Below, piece after piece: positions 59,357 to 64,000 of a stretch of 64,000 nucleotides of DNA. This stretch comes from Dermanyssus gallinae (taxonomy: Eukaryota > Arthropoda > Arachnida > Mesostigmata > Dermanyssidae), in contig QVRM01003996.1 in NCBI GenBank assembly GCA_003439945.1, forward strand, positions 62,001 through 126,000, given 5' to 3'. The position numbers and the translations under genes were made by a program. How positions within the stretch are numbered: the first letter of the stretch is position 1; the number at the start of each line of letters is the position of its first letter. The notes under the pieces are model-generated. The model worked only from the letters and a program-made list of their open reading frames with translations. It did not search any database and was not told the origin of the DNA.

Positions 59357-59890
59357 CTCAGGCCGTCTCTAGGCGATGTGGATCGCTATGATCTATCATT
59401 GTAGCTTTGCAAAACATCCACTAGTCTATTTGGTGATATCTATTGTTATGGTTCGGGCCCGTTTGCTGTGTGCCCTCTTACAGTTAGGCCATCGTCAACG
59501 CCTATACGTGGGTGGGTGGCTGTGTTAAACGCGGGCGGGCTCCGGTGGCCACCGGCGCCATATCATCTAGGTGATTATTTAGTTCTGTATCTGCTATGGC
59601 TGGCTCGATAGATGAATGGATGGATCGCCTCGACTCGCAGCTAAACGGCCGGTAGAATAGTAGAGCTGTGTAGGTGTGTAGGTGAACGCGAATGCGAGTT
59701 GCGGTTTTACGGGCTGCTATCGATCGAGCGCGTGGGCCTAGCGACGGTAACAGAGCCGTTAATTATGGCTGGCCGCCAGCTTATTTGCTTTTTCTCCCGG
59801 CGGCTCGTTGTCACCAGGGACCGACTCACTGCCAGAGAAGCTGACAAGTAACAACGAAAGACAGCGAGGGACGCTCCACATGCTAGCCGC
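59356..59890. other. Unassigned stretch
   Basis: Locally GC-richer (59450-59550). No gene is recognised. Confidence 0.4.
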
Positions 59891-59894
59891 AGCA

Positions 59895-59924
59895 GCAACA
59901 ACAACAACAGCAACAACAAAAACC

Positions 59925-59966
<42 letters not shown>

Positions 59967-59983
59967 GCAGCAGCAACAACAAT

Positions 59984-60020
<37 letters not shown>

Positions 60021-60052
60021 CAACAACACCAACAACAACAATCACTACAACT

Positions 60053-60088
<36 letters not shown>

Positions 60089-60222
60089 CCAACACCAACA
60101 CCAACACCAACACCAACACCAACAACAACAACAACAACAACACCAACAACAACACCAACACCAACAACACCAACAACAACAACAACAACACAACAACAAC
60201 AATAGCAGTAGCAGCAAAAGCA
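59895..60222. repeat. (CAA)n and (CAACAC)n array
   Basis: About 330 bases of CAA with AAC-ACC interspersions. Positions 60084-60125 show a regular CAACAC hexamer. Apparent poly-Thr, poly-Gln, poly-Leu and poly-Val frames are artefacts. Confidence 0.95.
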
Positions 60223-60417
60223 AAAGCTAACAATCGGTTGTATATGCCAATTCTGCTTCTTCCGGCTGGCCTGGTAATGGCTAGAGGGGGAACCATGGTG
60301 ATGAGGAAGACAGAGATGGGGAGGAGAGGGGCGTTGGCAACCCTTTTCGCCTCGAGCTGTGCTGTTGATCATGTTTATTTTGGTTGGCGACGGACGGCTT
60401 TGTGTCCTACAAAAATA

Positions 60418-60437
60418 GCAGCAGCAATAATAACAGC

Positions 60438-60517
<80 letters not shown>

Positions 60518-60543
60518 CGACGACGACGACGACGACGATGACG
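60418..60543. repeat. (CAA)n followed by (CGA)n array
   Basis: About 100 bases of CAA pass directly into six to seven GAC/CGA triplets (60518-60540). Confidence 0.95.
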
Positions 60544-61045
60544 AAGTGTGGCTTTGAATGCTGTCGTGGTCGGTGTAATGTCTGTGGACTCTCATCCAGA
60601 TAACGGTCGCTGGCTCGCCCTCAAAGCAAACGTTCGAGCCTGGCTCGCCTGCTGTTGTGACGAGTGCCGTATTGGCAAGCCATGTCGTTCGAGAGAGAGC
60701 TCAGTTTCAGGCAAATCGTGTTGTCGTAGCAAAAATAGCGCGGGAGAAAAGCAAGCATTCTGGGTTTCCGGTGTGCTCTATGCGCGGCGTACTCTGCGCT
60801 CACTACCTATATGTATGCTACGAGAATAGTACATGCTAACTGCATTGTGAACCAGTTCAACATACAACTTAAAGCTCGACTAGTCATTCATCAGATCGAT
60901 TACAAGGGTCCTTTTCAACTCGCTACGCAGTGGTCATAGGTGATAGTCCCATCGTGTGAGGCTAACCGAATAAACCCAACAGTACTGTTTTTGAAGTATT
61001 TACTATATTCGCCTCCGTACAGGAAGTAATTCTTGTACTATTTTA

Positions 61046-61047
<2 letters not shown>
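60544..61047. other. Unassigned spacer
   Basis: No gene is recognised. Confidence 0.4.
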
Positions 61048-61084
<37 letters not shown>

Positions 61085-61091
61085 TCGCCGC

Positions 61092-61130
<39 letters not shown>

Positions 61131-61204
61131 CATATATATATTTTTTTCTATGGCGTATCTTGAAAATAGGTTTTTTGCCAACCTCGAGTGTTACCTATTG
61201 CGCC

Positions 61205-61249
<45 letters not shown>

Positions 61250-61317
61250 GCAATAGGTAACACTTGTGCTTGGCAAAAAAAATACTATCAACATATATAT
61301 ATATATATATATATATT
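61048..61317. repeat. (TA)n cluster containing a hairpin
   Basis: TA tracts at 61048-61082, 61094-61139, 61205-61246 and 61293-61317. The arms 61171-61207 and 61244-61283 are inverted copies (TGTTACCTATTGCGCCATAT against ATATGGCGCAATAGGTAACA) with the third TA tract as loop. Confidence 0.9.
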
Positions 61318-61408
61318 GTAGTGTGGGAATACTTTTGTTCCCAATACACAAATATCAGTAATATCATTGCATACTTATTACTTTTGTTTTCCTTTCGGGT
61401 GAAGGGAA

Positions 61409-61612
61409 AACATCTTTACACACACCGAAGCATGTCGTGAGAGACTCGATGTCGATGTTGTTGGCATAACAGCCGTTAAAACCTCTCATCTTAAGGGCCT
61501 CAGGACAAGGCGGGTAGTTGGTACCCATCTTGAATACTACTTCAACCCCTACTTCTCCTTTAAGGTTATGTGGACAGAGAGCGTGTCGCAGTGTGTAGCA
61601 GGTCTCTCTATT
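61409..61612 (-). CDS. Candidate cysteine-rich exon
   Basis: The minus frame reads ETCYTLRHALCPHNLKGEVG, FKMGTNYPPCPEALKMRGFN and GCYANNIDIESLTTCFGVC. Six Cys lie in about 65 residues. Codons end mostly in C or G (AAC, ATC, GAC, GAG, TTC), unlike the AT-rich surroundings. A possible acceptor ATTAAATAG|AGAG lies near 61612, and a possible donor TGT|GTAAAG follows CFGVC at about 61410. It could be an internal exon of a secreted or extracellular protein. I do not recognise it. The open frame extends beyond the proposed donor to 61364. Confidence 0.35.
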
Positions 61613-61639
61613 TAATGATGATCGTGGCAAAATCATTCA

Positions 61640-64000
61640 TGATGTTCCACCCTTGGAATTCACATACGAATGCCTGCGCCCTGTTTGCTTGCATGCTGCA
61701 GGGAGTTCTGATTCAAAGAGCCAGGTTTGTTTCTAAGGGCCTGTAAGTTAGTTGTTCACCACAGTCCTCCGTAAATACGTAAATCCATACATTTATGAAG
61801 AAGCGATTCTTGCAAGCATGCGAGTCGGCGGCACATGGGCGGGTTCACGGAAGCAAACCAATGATAATTTTGCGCAATGAATATGCTGTGTATTGTGTAA
61901 ACAAGGTTTCATCTGTGAAGAGTACAAGTGCACGAAGCTAAGCCTGTGCTTCTTTCGTCTGCAAAAAAAAACGTTGACAGTATTCAACATGATCCTGCTT
62001 AGTAGTATGCCATGTACTTGAGATGTAGTTCTTCGATGATTTTTGCAGAAAAAAGTGAACGACAAGAATCTGCATATGATGACTCATTCGCATACATGCT
62101 TCTTCCTGCATTTTTGGGCTAGCATGGCAAACAAGTACCCGGTTAGGGAAGCCTATAATTATAGTCTTTCCGATGGGTTAATATTTATACGACATATTTG
62201 TGATGGCTTAATAACGCTACCTTCGGGGTTCGAGGGAGAATGGCCGATGATAGATCAAATGAAACGTACACAACCTACATATGGTCACTAGTTTGACTAC
62301 CATTTTTTATTTAGCACATCAAGCACCGCCTGATACAGACCGTTAATCAGCTGCTTAGTTCGCCTTCTGTTAGCATGAGGTGCTATAAGGATTCGGCATT
62401 TGGGTGCGGAGATATATCATAAATCAAGCCACCACTGATTTGTTACAAAAAATATCCCCCAACTAAATTAAAATTGTCCTGAATTTGTGTATTTTATATG
62501 CATAGTGACAATAGGCACTGACTGCAAAAGCAGCTCGCAGATGAGATATCACAAGATCTTTATTTTTACGTCAAGAAATAGTTCTAGTCTTACGTCAAGA
62601 TATAGTAGTATTCAACACGACTATTTCCTAACGTTAACATTTGACTTTTTGTGTTTCGCTAATCATTGTTGGATATCTTTTAGACAAAGCAGAGCTTTAT
62701 TTCGAACACGCCGGTACGTTCAATTTCTCGTTCTATTTTAATCACATACTTGGTGAAGTGATTGCCGGCTAGCTATATCAGTGTAAACGACACATGTTAT
62801 TTCACTGACATTCCAAAGCACGGAAGTTCTGCCTATGGTTCCATTGAGAAGAATAAAAGCTTCCGCCTGCGACAAAACGGCTCGACACAGCCAATAGATT
62901 CTCTGCCATCAGTGCGAATGCCAGCTCGCTGCGCTAAGCCATTCAGTAGGGCAAGCGATCAGGCCTGCAGGCCAATGGCTAAAGAAAAGCGCACCGCATC
63001 GAACTCTCCTGAAAATAGTCGCAATAAAGGTTTGTGGGCATAAGTGACGCCGATAGCAGAGGATGCTAATAAAGTAACAGCAGTCGCAACTGAAATTGAA
63101 GCAAGTGAACATTACAGCAACGAAAATTGTTTCCAATTGGCGAAGCACACCAAACGAGTGCGTGGGTCTAAGGTGGCACTAGCCAGGAAGGTGGCTGTAA
63201 TATGTGCAGCTAATGACAACGCGCTGGAGGCGCGCTTAATCGATGTCTGTCACTGCATTGTGCAGCAGCACATAGAAAGTACAATTGCAGAACCTCGATT
63301 TACTGGAAATGCAGAACTCGCTATTGCAGTTGGAGACGAGGTCGACTGCTATTGCTGCAAAAATTGACGAGAATTAAGGTATCTGCGAAGAGAAGCGGAC
63401 CTTGCTCCTCAGTAAAAGACAAGGTCCTTTGGTGTGCACCCTTTCGTGCCGAAGCAGTTCGAGTCAAAATGAAGAATTCAAAGCTGTACCAGTGCCGTAA
63501 CAGCAACAGAGCACGTTGTTCCGACATTTGCGGGCAATAACCTTTTAAGAAACTGTAAGGCGGATACCCGTTGCTGCAATGGTGGGCACGAAGTCACCTG
63601 AGGTCTCTGCCCACATTAACTATTGACATGCTGAATAGAACGTTACAGAGCTTAAATATAAAAAACAGATAAAAATATCAAAGTACCTTACTCGTGCACG
63701 CGCCCGATAACTTCTTCAAAGGAAGTTGGTCGTCTATAGTAATGAGCGAGGTTAAAACACCTAGCGACCGAGCGGGAAGCAATATTCATAGAAATCAAAC
63801 AGCGCCGAAATAGGACTAGTTGTGGCAAAATATAGTGATGATCTTATTCAATCTAGCATGAATAAGATTATCCATTGTATCGTAGAAATTGTTTAAGCGG
63901 CAATTGCCAGTGCCATTAGCAAAATTCGCGTTTTCTTGTTGGAATTGCAATAATATAAAATTAACGTTAGTTATCTTCTGACTATCTAATAGTATATCTA
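61640..64000. other. Unassigned stretch at window end
   Basis: No gene is recognised. Neighbouring plus frames 62762-63043, 63044-63367 and 63352-63540 are open one after another, but they lack motifs. They could be chance or part of an exon of a gene extending past the window. Confidence 0.35.

Noticed and set aside
59707..60372. A 221-codon frame on the minus strand, rich in Val and Leu
   Set aside because: Produced by the CAA array read in reverse; the flanking parts have no motif.

Overview
The window is eukaryotic and looks like intergenic to intronic DNA of an arthropod. The reasons are a spliced gene with canonical GT/AG borders, tRNA-derived SINEs, R1- and R2/R4-type non-LTR retrotransposons, mariner transposons, about thirty (TA)n microsatellites and several (CAA)n tracts. 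A mite or other arachnid is my best guess, but nothing in the sequence fixes the species. There are no operons, phage, CRISPR or other prokaryotic features.

From 0 to 16 kb there is a graveyard of transposable elements. It holds C-terminal fragments of a reverse transcriptase with a restriction-like endonuclease (RLE) at 0.4, 2.9, 5.8-6.7 and 15.7-16.3 kb. It also holds the 3' half of an R2/R4-like element (4.4-5.1 kb), a LINE ORF1 with zinc knuckles (6.85-8.6 kb) split by a SINE, a mariner with visible terminal repeats set in a (TA)n tract (11.87-13.09 kb), and a second mariner relic (13.3-14.1 kb).

From 17.4 to 19.3 kb, on the minus strand, lies the only convincing host gene: two coding exons for a 208-residue protein with four predicted membrane segments. 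I do not recognise its family.

From 20 to 34 kb there are a SINE with target-site duplications, long CAA and TA arrays, a 29-bp tandem repeat, and at 25.0-27.8 kb (minus) the best-preserved copy of the RLE-type reverse transcriptase, with only a few lesions. From 34.5 to 36.1 kb is a decayed R1-clade copy. It is followed at 36.5-39.1 kb by a region dense in coding-like segments in all three plus frames that I cannot assign; a fossil viral insertion is one candidate.

From 41 to 46 kb there is a nest of (TA)n tracts interrupted by short repeated units, a large palindromic foldback repeat, the longest (TA)n array of the window, and a DD34D-type mariner relic. From 49.3 to 53.9 kb (minus) is an almost full-length but frameshifted R1-clade element with ORF1, endonuclease, reverse transcriptase and terminal CCHC motif. 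From 54 to 64 kb there are more SINE copies, a partly duplicated gag-like region, CAA arrays, a hairpin with a (TA)n loop and one possible cysteine-rich exon.

The most informative themes are two SINE families, an undescribed-looking foldback family, an RLE reverse transcriptase family present at several ages, and repeated insertion of unrelated elements into or beside (TA)n tracts.
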